Shown: positions 20,286 to 29,800 of the stretch, piece by piece | How positions within the stretch are numbered: the first letter of the stretch is position 1 | How the letters are laid out: each line of letters opens with the position of its first letter | IMG/VR virus record: IMGVR_UViG_3300020180_000045 | Span: 1-40,932 of that record | Direction: 5' to 3' (one strand) | Length of the DNA: 40,932 nt | Source: a virus | Program-made: the position numbers and the translations under genes | Notes under the pieces: model-generated | The model's database searches: none | The model's input: only the letters and a program-made list of their open reading frames with translations | Told to the model about the DNA's origin: nothing

Positions 20286-20549
20286 TTGAAAACTATTCTC
20301 CTTTCTATGTTAGTTACCAGCGGCTTAATGGCTGCCATTGACGTGCCGGCAGAAGCCTGGCGCGTAAGCCCGTGGAACCCAATTGCCTACTCGGTACTCG
20401 TGCTAGTCTTGGGCTACATCGCCATTAAACGCGATCGCCGCGCCGACGAGCAGGACAAAGAGATGCGTGAGCTCAACGAGCGCCACCGGCAGCAGACCGA
20501 AAAATTCATTAAAGACTTTCTGGAACCTCGCCAGGAAGATGAACGCTAA
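20286..20549 (+). CDS. Small membrane protein with coiled coil (holin- or spanin-like)
   Basis: This 87-residue protein has a short hydrophobic N-terminus, a transmembrane helix at about residues 32-48 (PIAYSVLVLVLGYIAI), and a long highly charged coiled-coil C-terminus (DRRADEQDKEMRELNERHRQ). This layout fits a holin or an inner-membrane spanin-like protein. The start is TTG 20286. The motif MKTILLSMLVTSGLMAA near the start may be a signal anchor. It follows the late promoter and precedes the glycosidase-like gene. Confidence 0.5.
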   Translation: MKTILLSMLVTSGLMAAIDVPAEAWRVSPWNPIAYSVLVLVLGYIAIKRDRRADEQDKEMRELNERHRQQTEKFIKDFLEPRQEDER

Positions 20550-20564
20550 ACCCCCTTTCGCCTT

Positions 20565-21872
20565 ATGAGAAGTAAAAGAAGTTTCTGGGGCTGGCTGTCG
20601 GCCAGCATTGTTGCAGCAGCCTTGGCCATTGGCATTGTCATTGGCGTGGTAAATCCGCCTAATCCTCCACCTGTGGTGGTAGTAGATCCGTTGGCCTACC
20701 GCATTGAAGCGCTGACAACCACCGCACCAATCGGGCAAATGGCACCGCTGGCGGGCCTGAGCGTGCGCGATCCACTTAACCGGGATCGCAACGGCAGAAC
20801 CGTTGACCAGGGGCCGCTGGCGCTTCGGTTTTTATCGTTGCCCATGGGCTTTTACCGGCACACTGCCGGCAGTTACAGTTATAAGGTAACTAGTGTATTT
20901 GATCCAACTATGCAGTACACGCTGAACACGGTGCTTCCTGCACTTCCGCAGGCTGTTCAACATGATTTTACCTGGCCGCCCAGCTTGCCGCCTGACCAGG
21001 TGCCTCTTTGGGTAACTGAAAGAACCGGTCGCATCTCCTTGGCCAATGAGCCGCCCATTCACATTGGCCCGCGCCACGAATTTGCTACCGTCAACGCCTA
21101 TGTAGACTGGGCCGTTTCTATCGTGGCCGCCAATCCTTCATTGGCTGACCACTTTTATGTGCAGTCTGGTAAGCCGGAGTTCCTGCAGGGCGAAGCGCCG
21201 GAAAGCATCAAGCTGCGGCATACCGAGGTCCAGACCGGCGTGGCGGCTGCCGTGCTGGCCGGGCGGCTGCCCGCCCGCATCATCACCACCCACAAGCTGT
21301 TGCCAGACTACGGCAACCAAGACTGGTACACCTTTTACGGCAACCTACTGAACAGCTACCGACAAGTGTACGGCGCTGATGTGCGGGTCTGCTTTCAAGA
21401 GTACAACTGGCGCGAGGAAGACACACTGAGCCAGGACGTGCTGCTAAGCGTCAGCCATTTTCTGCTGGTGCTGAGCCGCCTGCGCTACGAACAAGGGGCT
21501 GTAGTTGACGGTGCCGCCTACCACCAAGGCAGCTCAGTAAAGGGTAGCGCCGTCATTGGCCAGGATGCCTCGGGTGACTGGACCGCCAGCGCCCTGACTG
21601 TACTCTGGGAAAACCTTGCCGGCCACCTGGTTTATAGCAGCTACGTGCCCAGCATTGCCCACAACAGACCAACCGACGTGGCGCTTGAAGTCTTTAGGCG
21701 ACCTGATGGCACGCGCGTGGCCTTGTTCAGTAACCGCAGCGATAAAGACGAAGCCGTGCTGCTTCCTGGAGCACCCGCAATGGGCGTGTTGTTTGCCAAC
21801 CGTCAGGCATTAACCAACCAGCCATTTACCGGCGTACTGCCGGCGCAAAGCTGTGGCGTAATAAACCTGTAG
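20565..21872 (+). CDS. Membrane-anchored glycoside hydrolase-like protein
   Basis: This 435-residue protein has an N-terminal membrane anchor (residues 7-28, hydrophobic with Gly/Ala/Val/Ile) followed by a Pro-rich linker. The rest resembles a clan GH-A glycosidase: LANEP (Glu162) could be the acid/base Glu, and CFQEYNW (Glu279) the nucleophile, about 117 residues apart as expected for a TIM barrel. A C-terminal beta-sandwich (about 375-430, with VALEVFRRPDGTRVALFSNRSD) is also typical. It may degrade host surface glycan, perhaps on the virion. No specific GH family is assigned. An anchored form on a phage protein is unusual. Confidence 0.5.
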   Translation: MRSKRSFWGWLSASIVAAALAIGIVIGVVNPPNPPPVVVVDPLAYRIEALTTTAPIGQMAPLAGLSVRDPLNRDRNGRTVDQGPLALRFLSLPMGFYRHTAGSYSYKVTSVFDPTMQYTLNTVLPALPQAVQHDFTWPPSLPPDQVPLWVTERTGRISLANEPPIHIGPRHEFATVNAYVDWAVSIVAANPSLADHFYVQSGKPEFLQGEAPESIKLRHTEVQTGVAAAVLAGRLPARIITTHKLLPDYGNQDWYTFYGNLLNSYRQVYGADVRVCFQEYNWREEDTLSQDVLLSVSHFLLVLSRLRYEQGAVVDGAAYHQGSSVKGSAVIGQDASGDWTASALTVLWENLAGHLVYSSYVPSIAHNRPTDVALEVFRRPDGTRVALFSNRSDKDEAVLLPGAPAMGVLFANRQALTNQPFTGVLPAQSCGVINL

Positions 21873-21878
21873 CCTGCC

Positions 21879-22301
21879 ATGGCTGATGATCTTAAAATTG
21901 CCTTCATTGCTGACATGCTGCGCGAATATGGCGTTGATGTTGAAGAAGCCATTCGCGCAGAGATTGTACGCCTTGATGTTGTGGATACTAGCGAGCTGCT
22001 CAACAGCATCCGCTCAGAGGTGCTGGCCGCAACAGCTGGCGATCAGGGTGCAGTTAAAATCATTTTTGCCGAGCACGGGCGCTACGTAGACATGGGCGCA
22101 GGCCGCGGCCAGAAGGCCAACTCCACCGCAAGCCGCCGTGCCGGGCGTGTAGCCGGCAGCGGCCGTGTAGCTCGGAAAATTTACAGCCCGGTAGCCTACC
22201 GCGCGCTTAACACGCTCATCGGCCGCCTGAGCTTCGGCTTTACTGAAGAGGCAATTGCTGCCTTGAAAAAAGCAGAGGAGCATGTCAGTACGGGAGGATA
22301 G
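21879..22301 (+). CDS. Putative tail completion or head-tail joining protein
   Basis: This 140-residue protein has an acidic helical N-terminal half, then a GRYVDMGAGRGQ segment and a basic Arg-rich linker, and a helical C-terminus. The YVDMGAGRG motif is one I associate with small tail completion proteins of Bacteroidetes phages. Its place right before the tape measure gene, overlapping it by 20 bp, agrees. No enzymatic residues are seen. Confidence 0.55.
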   Translation: MADDLKIAFIADMLREYGVDVEEAIRAEIVRLDVVDTSELLNSIRSEVLAATAGDQGAVKIIFAEHGRYVDMGAGRGQKANSTASRRAGRVAGSGRVARKIYSPVAYRALNTLIGRLSFGFTEEAIAALKKAEEHVSTGG

Positions 22302-25038
22302 AGTAAACCTCATTGTCACTGTTAACGGCGACAAAGGGCGTAAGCAACTGGTAGAGCTGGAGAACGAAGCCTCCAAACTTCGCGCCTCTATGCGCGGGCT
22401 GAACAAAGAGAGCGAAGATTATGCCAAGCAGGCCAAGGCGCTGGAGGCCGTAGAGAAACAAATGGGTGACATCCGCAAGGAGATTGACATCACCAAGCTC
22501 ACGGTTAAAGAACTGAACGCTGAGACCCGTAAACTGCGGCAGATTCGCGACAACCTTGACCCGGCCAGCGAGGCCTTTAAGCGTGTCAATGCAGACATTG
22601 ACAAGCTTATTGGCCGCACCAAGGAGCTGACCAACAGCAGCCGAACCATGGGCACTTCGCTCACGGAAAGCAGCCAAGTTTTAAATGGCATTAAGTCCGC
22701 GCTGCCCGCTGTTGGCGTTGCCGCAGCAGCGGCCTTTGCTACCCAAAAGATTACCGCATTTGTTGGTGAAGCCCGGCAGTTGGCCTTTCAGGCGCAGGGC
22801 GTGGAGGCTGCCTTTGAGAAAATAAATACCAAGGTAACCCTTGAAGAGCTGCGCACATCCGTACGCGGAACCGCGTCTGATCTTCAGTTAATGACCCTGG
22901 CCGTGCAGGCTGATAACTTCAACATTCCGTTGGAGACCATGAGAGTAGGCCTGGAGTTTGCACAAAAGCAGGCCACGCGCACAGGCCTAAGCGTGGAGCA
23001 TCTGACGCAAAGCTTTGTTACTGGCTTGGGCCGGCAAAGCCCGCTGATCCTGGACAACCTGGGCATTAGCTTGGCTGAGCTCAACGCATCCATTGCTTCC
23101 GGGGCTGATTTTAACACGGCCGTAATGGAGGTAGTTAACCGCAAGTTGGAAGACATGGGCGACGTAGCTCTGGGTGCCAAGGGCCGCGCCGACCAACTCA
23201 ACGCCAGCTCCGACAACCTGGCAGTAACGCTGGGTAAAAACCTGAATGCCGCGCTGGACACCACCGTGGCATTGCTGGGCCAAGTGGCCGGCAACGTGAG
23301 CGAAGACGTAATGCCTGAGCTTAATGCCTTTCAGAAAAGCTTGGAAGACTTGCGCACCGCCGCCACAGATCTGGGCGATGCAGTAGGTGTGGACACGGAA
23401 AAGCTCAGCTTCTTTGATGCGGCCGTTGCCGTTGTAACCTTTAAACTAAAGCCGTTTACAGACGGGCTGCAGGGCCTCTTGATGGGGGCTACAACCGTGG
23501 CCAAATCAATTGGCAACCTTACCACTGCGGTTATTGATTTCTTTGACCGCAGCACAGAGGCTGAGAAGGGCTACAAAAAGCAGGCAAAAAAAGGGGCTGA
23601 TGATGCTGCTGACATTGAAAAACAACGAGCCCTAAACAGAGAGAAGTCTAACGAACAATTTGAAGAAACAAAGGATGCATTGGGCAAAATGTTTGACGAA
23701 GAGAGAAAGATTTTAGATCAAAAAAAGAAGTTAGAAGAAGAGGAATCGAAGCGCCAAAAAAAGTTACTGGCAGAACAAAAAGCCGCTGATCAGGAACGCC
23801 AGGCGCTTCTGGCACGTGGTATGCAGGGCAGCATTAAGTTAATTACCACAGAACTTAATGAGTTAAATGCAGTCTTGCGCGCCACTGATGTAGGCAGTGC
23901 ACTATACCTGGCAACCATAGATAAGATTATTGCAAAGTCGGATGAGCTTAATGCTGCTATGAACAAGCAAGGCAGCATATTCAAAGCTATTAATGCCGAA
24001 CGTTTTGATATATCAGAAGATTCACTAAAGCAGACTAAGTTTGTAACGGCTGAGGAGATCAAGGGCAACGCCAGTTTAATGGAGCAGATGGTGCTCCATG
24101 GCGAGCAGCGTGAAGCCTACGGATACACCATTGATCGAGTAAACAACGCGCTATCGTTGCTTCGTGAAAAGCTAGGTGGTGCCGTAATTGGGAGCGAGGA
24201 GTACCTGGCTATCTCAGCAAAAATTGCATTTTTTGAAGGGGTTCTGGCAGGTGCTGTTAGGGAACGTGCGCATGGTCTTAATGACTATCTAGCTGCAACC
24301 GAAGCCATGTTTAACAGCGTTGTTACCATTTTTGAAAAGACAGGACGCGAAGGGGAGCGCAATATAAAATTTCAGAAAGCGGCAGCAGCGGCCACCATTG
24401 CCTTCCAAAATGCGCAGGCTTTTGCCTCCGCCTTGGCGGGTGCTACGGCGGCAGCTTTGTCTACCGGGCCAGGAGCGCCCTTTGTTTTGGCCGGCTACAT
24501 CGCCACTATGTTTGGCATTGTTGCTGGAACAATTAAGCAAATTAGATCAACGCTTGGTGATGCCGAAGTGCCGCAGTATTACCAAGGTGGCTTTGACGAT
24601 GGCCGCGTATCGGTGCGTGGAGCTACAGACAAGCGGGTTTACCGGGCGGCCCGAGCCCAAACGATTGGTGGCTTTGTGGCGCAGCCTACGTTAACGCCAT
24701 CCGGATCGCTGGGCGGCGAGAAGGGCACCGAATACTGGATTCCAAACCACATGATGCGCAACCCGGCCGTGTACCGCGTGGCGCAGATGTTGGAAGACAT
24801 CCGCACCAGCCGGCAGTTTGCCGAAGGGGGCTTTGACCGGTTAGCCGAGGCTACACCCAGCACCCGTTCGCCCCAACCTGCCCAGGACCCAACGGCTGCT
24901 ATGCTGCTGCAGACCTTAATGGCGCTCGATGCCACGCTACAACGCGGCATACCTGCCTATTACGACAATGACCAGGTGCAAAAGATTCGAAAGGTAACCG
25001 GCGAATTGTCGCAGGCCGAACAGCGCGGGGTGCTTTGA
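22282..25038 (+). CDS. Tail tape measure protein
   Basis: This 918-residue protein determines tail length and is expelled with DNA. The N-terminal 130 residues form a long coiled coil (Glu/Lys/Leu-rich). A hydrophobic helical region follows (about 133-160, AVGVAAAAAFA), with another hydrophobic segment near 700-755 (Ala/Gly/Thr-rich, AFASALAGATAAALST). A further charged coiled coil lies at about 435-510. At 1.5 angstrom per residue the tail would be near 140 nm, suggesting a long tail. The start overlaps the preceding gene by 20 bp. Confidence 0.85.
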   Translation: MSVREDRVNLIVTVNGDKGRKQLVELENEASKLRASMRGLNKESEDYAKQAKALEAVEKQMGDIRKEIDITKLTVKELNAETRKLRQIRDNLDPASEAFKRVNADIDKLIGRTKELTNSSRTMGTSLTESSQVLNGIKSALPAVGVAAAAAFATQKITAFVGEARQLAFQAQGVEAAFEKINTKVTLEELRTSVRGTASDLQLMTLAVQADNFNIPLETMRVGLEFAQKQATRTGLSVEHLTQSFVTGLGRQSPLILDNLGISLAELNASIASGADFNTAVMEVVNRKLEDMGDVALGAKGRADQLNASSDNLAVTLGKNLNAALDTTVALLGQVAGNVSEDVMPELNAFQKSLEDLRTAATDLGDAVGVDTEKLSFFDAAVAVVTFKLKPFTDGLQGLLMGATTVAKSIGNLTTAVIDFFDRSTEAEKGYKKQAKKGADDAADIEKQRALNREKSNEQFEETKDALGKMFDEERKILDQKKKLEEEESKRQKKLLAEQKAADQERQALLARGMQGSIKLITTELNELNAVLRATDVGSALYLATIDKIIAKSDELNAAMNKQGSIFKAINAERFDISEDSLKQTKFVTAEEIKGNASLMEQMVLHGEQREAYGYTIDRVNNALSLLREKLGGAVIGSEEYLAISAKIAFFEGVLAGAVRERAHGLNDYLAATEAMFNSVVTIFEKTGREGERNIKFQKAAAAATIAFQNAQAFASALAGATAAALSTGPGAPFVLAGYIATMFGIVAGTIKQIRSTLGDAEVPQYYQGGFDDGRVSVRGATDKRVYRAARAQTIGGFVAQPTLTPSGSLGGEKGTEYWIPNHMMRNPAVYRVAQMLEDIRTSRQFAEGGFDRLAEATPSTRSPQPAQDPTAAMLLQTLMALDATLQRGIPAYYDNDQVQKIRKVTGELSQAEQRGVL

Positions 25039-25041
25039 CCT

Positions 25042-25076
25042 GTCCTTTCAACCGCTGGCTTGTGGCGGTAGGTTCG
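25042..25076 (+). promoter_or_regulatory. Late promoter-like element, copy 5
   Basis: GTCCTTT at 25042-25048, exactly 20 nt, then TAGGTTCG at 25069-25076. The spacer contains a CCGC/GCGG dyad. The ATG of the next gene (25100) is 23 nt downstream. Confidence 0.7.
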
Positions 25077-25099
25077 TGGCTCACCAACCTTTTATCGTC

Positions 25100-25432
25100 A
25101 TGTTAGGAATCGAAAAACTTAAACTGGCCATCGTGGCCCTTGTTGGCCTGGGAATGGCCTTTGACAAGAGCTTTGCTGACGGCAAATTCTCCTTCACAGA
25201 CACGCTGAATTTTGTCGGCCCTGCCCAGCAAATGCCTACAAGCCTGGAGGAATTGGAAAACATCAAAGCCGAGTTTGAAGACTTGGATGAAGAGGAAGGC
25301 GCGCAAGTGGCCGAGTTCGTTGCCGCACAGCTAGACCTGCGCAACGACAACGTGGAAGAGCTGATTGAGGATTCAATTGATCTGGGTGTAACGGTTTACG
25401 TATACGTAAACAAACACTTCTTAAAAAACTAA
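25100..25432 (+). CDS. Small late acidic protein
   Basis: This 110-residue protein has an N-terminal hydrophobic stretch (LKLAIVALVGLGMAF), then an acidic helical body (EELENIKAEFEDLDEEEGAQVAEFVAAQLDL). ATG 25100 is chosen; the in-frame GTG at 25076 would lie at the end of the promoter octamer, making a leader impossible. No family is recognised. It is expressed alone from a late promoter and followed by a terminator, so it is likely a virion or assembly protein needed in an amount of its own. Confidence 0.55.
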   Translation: MLGIEKLKLAIVALVGLGMAFDKSFADGKFSFTDTLNFVGPAQQMPTSLEELENIKAEFEDLDEEEGAQVAEFVAAQLDLRNDNVEELIEDSIDLGVTVYVYVNKHFLKN

Positions 25433-25495
25433 GCCCTTGGGCTGCTACCTTAGGGTGAACTGCGCCGGCCACCTGCAGAGGTTCCTGGCGAAAGG

Positions 25496-25532
25496 ACCGG
25501 TCCCGTGCGCAATGCCGGGGCCGGTTTGTTTT
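25496..25532. terminator. Intrinsic terminator
   Basis: ACCGGTCCCG (25496-25505) pairs with CGGGGCCGGT (25516-25525) with one G-U, followed by TTGTTTT. It ends the late gene at 25100. Confidence 0.75.
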
Positions 25533-25623
25533 AATACAGGCTATCGGTGAATTGCTGCATTTCTTCCTGCGATCGATCCCGGTGAACGTGTACATACTCG
25601 CTGATCACGGACCAATTTGTCTG
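25531..25623 (-). pseudogene. Possible C-terminal remnant of a tyrosine integrase
   Basis: On the minus strand an open frame of 30 codons reads QTNWSVISEYVHVHRDRSQE and continues to FTDSLY then stop. The ISEYVHV stretch resembles the catalytic-Tyr end of Bacteroidetes tyrosine recombinases, where the Tyr follows the GH-S-T region. The upstream frame is closed by two stops, so no intact integrase exists. It may mark an ancestral temperate phage or a piece of host gene at an old attachment site. The match is short and could be chance. Confidence 0.25.
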
Positions 25624-25683
25624 TCATCATTGTACTTAATTGGTTGATACAGCAAGATTCCGTAGTAATTTGTTTTGTTTGTT

Positions 25684-25730
25684 GGTATTTTAATTGCATT
25701 TTGCTGTAATTATGCTGTATTTCGCTGCAT
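25684..25730 (+). promoter_or_regulatory. TGCTGTA direct repeats upstream of replication module
   Basis: TGCTGTA at 25702-25708 and 25713-25719, and CGCTGCA at 25724-25730, are direct repeats with an 11-bp period, on one face of the helix. GGTATTTTAATTGC lies just upstream and is nearly repeated near 19757. The next ATG is 25737. This is a probable operator or activator site for the early replication operon; no strong TAnnTTTG is seen. Confidence 0.45.
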
Positions 25731-25736
25731 CAAACT

Positions 25737-26018
25737 ATGAACCAAAAAGTAAAACGCCGGCGCCTTGCCGGCAAAGTCCAAAACCTGGTGCTAAAAGAGA
25801 TGCTGCGCCAGGCGCAGTTAGAGGGTACAGATAGCTACCGGCCCAAGCTGCGGGCGCTTAGAAATGAGCTGCTTAATCGGTTGGGCATCCACAAAGTCAC
25901 CCTTGATCTCAAGCTGCATAACCGGCTTGAGTTTAAAGTCAGCGAATTAGTCGTAGCCGCTGACCTCTTGGAGGTTGGTGTTGAAACCCTTATTCATAAA
26001 CAAGAGTCAGTATTATGA
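25737..26018 (+). CDS. Small putative HTH DNA-binding protein
   Basis: This 93-residue basic protein opens the replication operon. The C-terminal half contains FKVSELVVAADLLEVGVETLI, which resembles the last helices of an XRE-type HTH domain. The N-terminus is Lys/Arg-rich. It may bind the TGCTGTA repeats just upstream. The start follows the repeats by a few bases. Family assignment is tentative. Confidence 0.5.
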   Translation: MNQKVKRRRLAGKVQNLVLKEMLRQAQLEGTDSYRPKLRALRNELLNRLGIHKVTLDLKLHNRLEFKVSELVVAADLLEVGVETLIHKQESVL

Positions 26019-26680
26019 CAAGTATCTATCCGCCAACAATTGCACACACATCGCTGGCAATGTCTAGCATGGTCTTTAAAATTTTGAAAGTCCGGGACGC
26101 GCTTCTTCGAAAAGGACTTAACCAAAAATCAGAAGCACGAATGCTTAGTCTGTATGATCAGATGCGAATTCTGATGATGCAAAAATCTGCCCGAAGCCTG
26201 GCAGAAATGTGCTTGCTGTTGCACAATAAACAGGACACCTTGCGGGAGCTAATTCCCGGTGGTAACAATAGTGCTGGCCGCAGCATGGAACAAGATCTTA
26301 ACCTAATGGTTGAATTTGCTTGTCGCGTCAACACGTTTTACAAAGGCGATCTAAACCAGGTCGCTTTTCCTTTTTTTCTTAGGCACACCAAGCATGAAAA
26401 GGTGGTTAAGCTGTGCTCACCAGGCTGCATGGTCGTAGTGGAACAGCATGTTACTGAGCAGCGCAACATACACCGGCAGCAGATTCTGCCGCTGAGCATG
26501 GATGATTACCACGAGCTGCTGCTGGATAGTACCTGGTTGCCCTGCGACCAAAATGATTTTCGAGCTTTGATCGTCAACAGCGCACAAGAGTTGCTCAGCA
26601 TGCTCGATGCTAGCGCGCGCGTCACGCCGCGCAGTACGCACGATGAAGACATTAGTATTCTGAGGCAGGCACTTTCCTGA
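26015..26680 (+). CDS. Unknown protein of replication module
   Basis: This 221-residue protein is coupled to the preceding gene (ATGA) and is helical in its first 110 residues. A mixed C-terminal part follows with conserved-looking LPLSMDDYHELLLDSTWLPC. No nuclease, polymerase or binding motif is seen. It is part of an overlapping gene series leading to the primase-helicase, so a replication-accessory role is likely but not shown. Confidence 0.5.
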   Translation: MTSIYPPTIAHTSLAMSSMVFKILKVRDALLRKGLNQKSEARMLSLYDQMRILMMQKSARSLAEMCLLLHNKQDTLRELIPGGNNSAGRSMEQDLNLMVEFACRVNTFYKGDLNQVAFPFFLRHTKHEKVVKLCSPGCMVVVEQHVTEQRNIHRQQILPLSMDDYHELLLDSTWLPCDQNDFRALIVNSAQELLSMLDASARVTPRSTHDEDISILRQALS

Positions 26681-26683
26681 TTT

Positions 26684-26866
26684 ATGCCTACCACTTTGGG
26701 TCGGCTCCCAATGGGAGCCCGGTTTCGCTTCCCCCAAAACGACGCCGAGTTAATCGTGCTTTTTCGGACGCATAACCGAATGGTGATTCAGGACGCTTAT
26801 ACCGGATTCACTGATACCATTTCTCTAAACGGGCCCATGGGCCATGTTTCCGTACACATATGTTAA
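26684..26866 (+). CDS. Small protein before primase-helicase
   Basis: This 60-residue, beta-rich small protein (GARFRFPQNDAELIVLFRTHNRMVIQDAYTG) overlaps the primase-helicase start by 7 bp. No family is recognised. Translational coupling suggests it is made together with the replicase. Confidence 0.5.
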   Translation: MPTTLGRLPMGARFRFPQNDAELIVLFRTHNRMVIQDAYTGFTDTISLNGPMGHVSVHIC

Positions 26867-29800
26867 TTACTGACCAACGACGTGACCAGATATTAGCCCT
26901 ATGGAAGCTAGAAGAGGTGGTCATGCAGTTTATTCCTGGGCTTAAGGCCAAGGGTAAGCGATTGATTGGCGACTGCCCGCGCTGCAATGCTAAGGGTAAG
27001 CTTGACTTGCACACCACCAAGCAAGTGCTGATGTGCTGGAGCCACATGCAGGAAGGCGATGGCATTGGTAGCCCTGTAAAATTTCTTATGGATTGGGAAG
27101 GCATGAGCTTTCCAGAGGCCATGGAATGGCTGGCAGTGAATAAGGGCGAAACACTTATCGGAGAAACTGCGCCTGCAAAGCGCAAAAAAAATGATCGACC
27201 AAAATCCAGCTTCCGCGATCGGCAACTTACCGCCAGTGGCATTACCCAACAAGCTCAGCGCGACTTGATGAATGCCGGCATTGACAAATGGCTGGAGATC
27301 GATCGATACGAAAAGGGCACCATCACGCCCTATTGGGACGTTGACCCGCACGGCGATGACATGATCCTGCATTACCTGGATCTTGCGGGAAACCCGATGA
27401 CTTACCCCGGCAAGAATGGCAAGCCCAAGCCGTTTATTCGCATCCGCTGGGAGAACCCGGAACTACATGCTGACATAAAAACAGGCAAGCCGCGAAAGTA
27501 TGTGCAGCCAGCCAAGAGCGGTGTTCACCTGTGGATACCGGCACTGGTGCGCAAGGATTACAGCGAAGGCGTTGTGCAGCCAACGCTGTACCTGGATGAA
27601 GGCGAAAAAAAAGCCGATAAGAAAAACATGCACGGCATGTTTACCGTGGGCCTTATGGGCATCAACAACATTGCTAGCCGCGATGGCGAGAACAGCTACC
27701 TGCCGGAGGAGCTGCAGCGCATCGTCAAGCGCAATCAGGTGCAGCGCGTGGTCATGACCTATGACAGCGATTGGCAAGAGCTAAGCAACAGCATTGACGA
27801 GCCGGTTGATAACCGACCTAAAAATTTCTTCGCCAGCGCGCGCCGCTTTAAGGAGCATTTCCGCGCGTTTCAGGCCCAAGGCATTGACTTGGAACTATTC
27901 CTGGCTTACCTGCGGCCGACGGCCGCTGGTGAGAAAGCGGTTGACGATTTTCTGGCTGGCACGCTCAAGGGTAGAGAACACCTGCTGGCCGAGGATTACG
28001 AGCGCGCCTTGCTTGATACCAATGGGCAAGGTGAATACGTGCGGCTCTACAAGATCACCGCCTGGTCAGACTTTCAACTACAAAAACTTTGGGGCCTGGA
28101 AAGCCCGGTCAGTTTCTTTGAATTGCACGGCGAGAGCCTGCGAAAGCGCACAGTTCGAACCTTCAGTTTTCGCGGCAAAAAATGGCGCTACAACCCAGAC
28201 AAAGAAGGCGTTGCAGCCTTTGAGTTGGAGAACCAGCTTATGCCAGAAGAGCAATATTGGAAGACAGTAACTAAGCGCCGGGGCGAAGAGGAGTGGGAAG
28301 AACTGAAGTTTGAGTATCAAAACATGCGCCGCTTCCTGCGCAACAGAGGGTTTTTTCGGGTGCGCGAATCTGGAGGAACCTTTCTTTATTACCATGAAGA
28401 CGACCGCGTCATGGATGAGGTGACGCCACACGACATTGGCGACTACGTTCTGAGCTACACTGAAGACCTCAGCCAAATGGAGGTGCTTAGCAGCCTGCTA
28501 TTGCCGGGTGCGGCCAGCTACTTGGGCAGCAGTTTTTTAAGTCGTATTTATACGCGTGAACTGCCGCGCATACGCAACGCCAACAAAAGCCAATACTTTT
28601 TCTTCCAGCGCAACTGGATGAAAGTAACGGACCAGGACATCACCACTGGCCCTTTGGAAACTTTTGAGGGAAGCCTGCACCGTAAGCAACTTTTGCCCTT
28701 TGACTTAAGCGAAGCGCCACTTAAGCGCTCGTTGTTGGAATTGGAGTACAGCAAAGAGCACGGGCAGTGGCTGAGCAGCTACACGGATGACCGGTTATAT
28801 GAAAGCGAGTTTTTTTCATACCTCTGGAACACCAGCAACCAGGATTGGAGCAACCAAAGCCCGACGTATAATGAAAACGGCCGCAGGAATTTGCGCGAAT
28901 TGGCTCCGGAAGAATCTGCCACCATTATGCAGCACTTTCTCAGCAAGTTAACAGCCATCGGATACCTGCTGCACCGCCACCAGAACCCGGAGTTTACCCG
29001 CATTGTGCTGCTGATGGACAGCGCGCTGAGCCAAGTGGGTGCCAGCAAAGGCAGAACAGGAAAGAGCATGTTCAGCAAAGCCGTGCGGCAGCTTGCTCCC
29101 TTCTTTGTCATTGACGGGCAAGAAAAAAACTTTGAGCAGGACCGCTTTATGCTGGAAGGCCTGACTGTTGACCACGGGGTCATCTACGTTGACGATGCCT
29201 ACCAAGGCATGCCGCTCACCTTCTGGTACGCAAAGCAGACGGAGGGTTACATGGTCAAGCGCAAGGGCACAACCCGCGTAGAAATCAGCCCGGAAGAGGG
29301 ACAAAAAACGCTCATCAGTACCAACCACAGCTTCACCGACATGTTTGACGACAGTAGCCGTGATCGGATGCTCATGCTTGGCTTCAGCAATTGGTACAGT
29401 GCTGACTACAAACCCAGCCGCGATTTTACCGGTATGCTTTTTACCAACGAGTGGCCCCATGAACAATGGGTCATGGCCCTTCAGCTCATGATCACCGGCG
29501 TTCACCTTTACCTTAAGCACGGGTTCATTGATGTACCCAATGAGAACCTGAAACTGCGCAGCCTGCGGCAGGAAATGGGCGAAGAATTTCTCAGCTGGTT
29601 TGATCTCTACGTTAGTGAGTACCTGGTCAGCGGCTCTGTGCATAATCCAGAGCTGGGTAGGATTGAAAAATATTTTGCTTATGATACTTTCCTGGACAAA
29701 CACCCAGGCCAACGGCGGTGGACCAACATCACAAAGTTTAAGGCTAAAATAATTGCCTACGCGCGGTATAAAGGGCTGCTGCTTAATCCACATAAAATGC

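Noticed and set aside
28948-29793. 281-codon minus-strand frame inside the primase-helicase
   Set aside because: The plus strand shows Walker A and B motifs there; the minus frame has no recognisable features.
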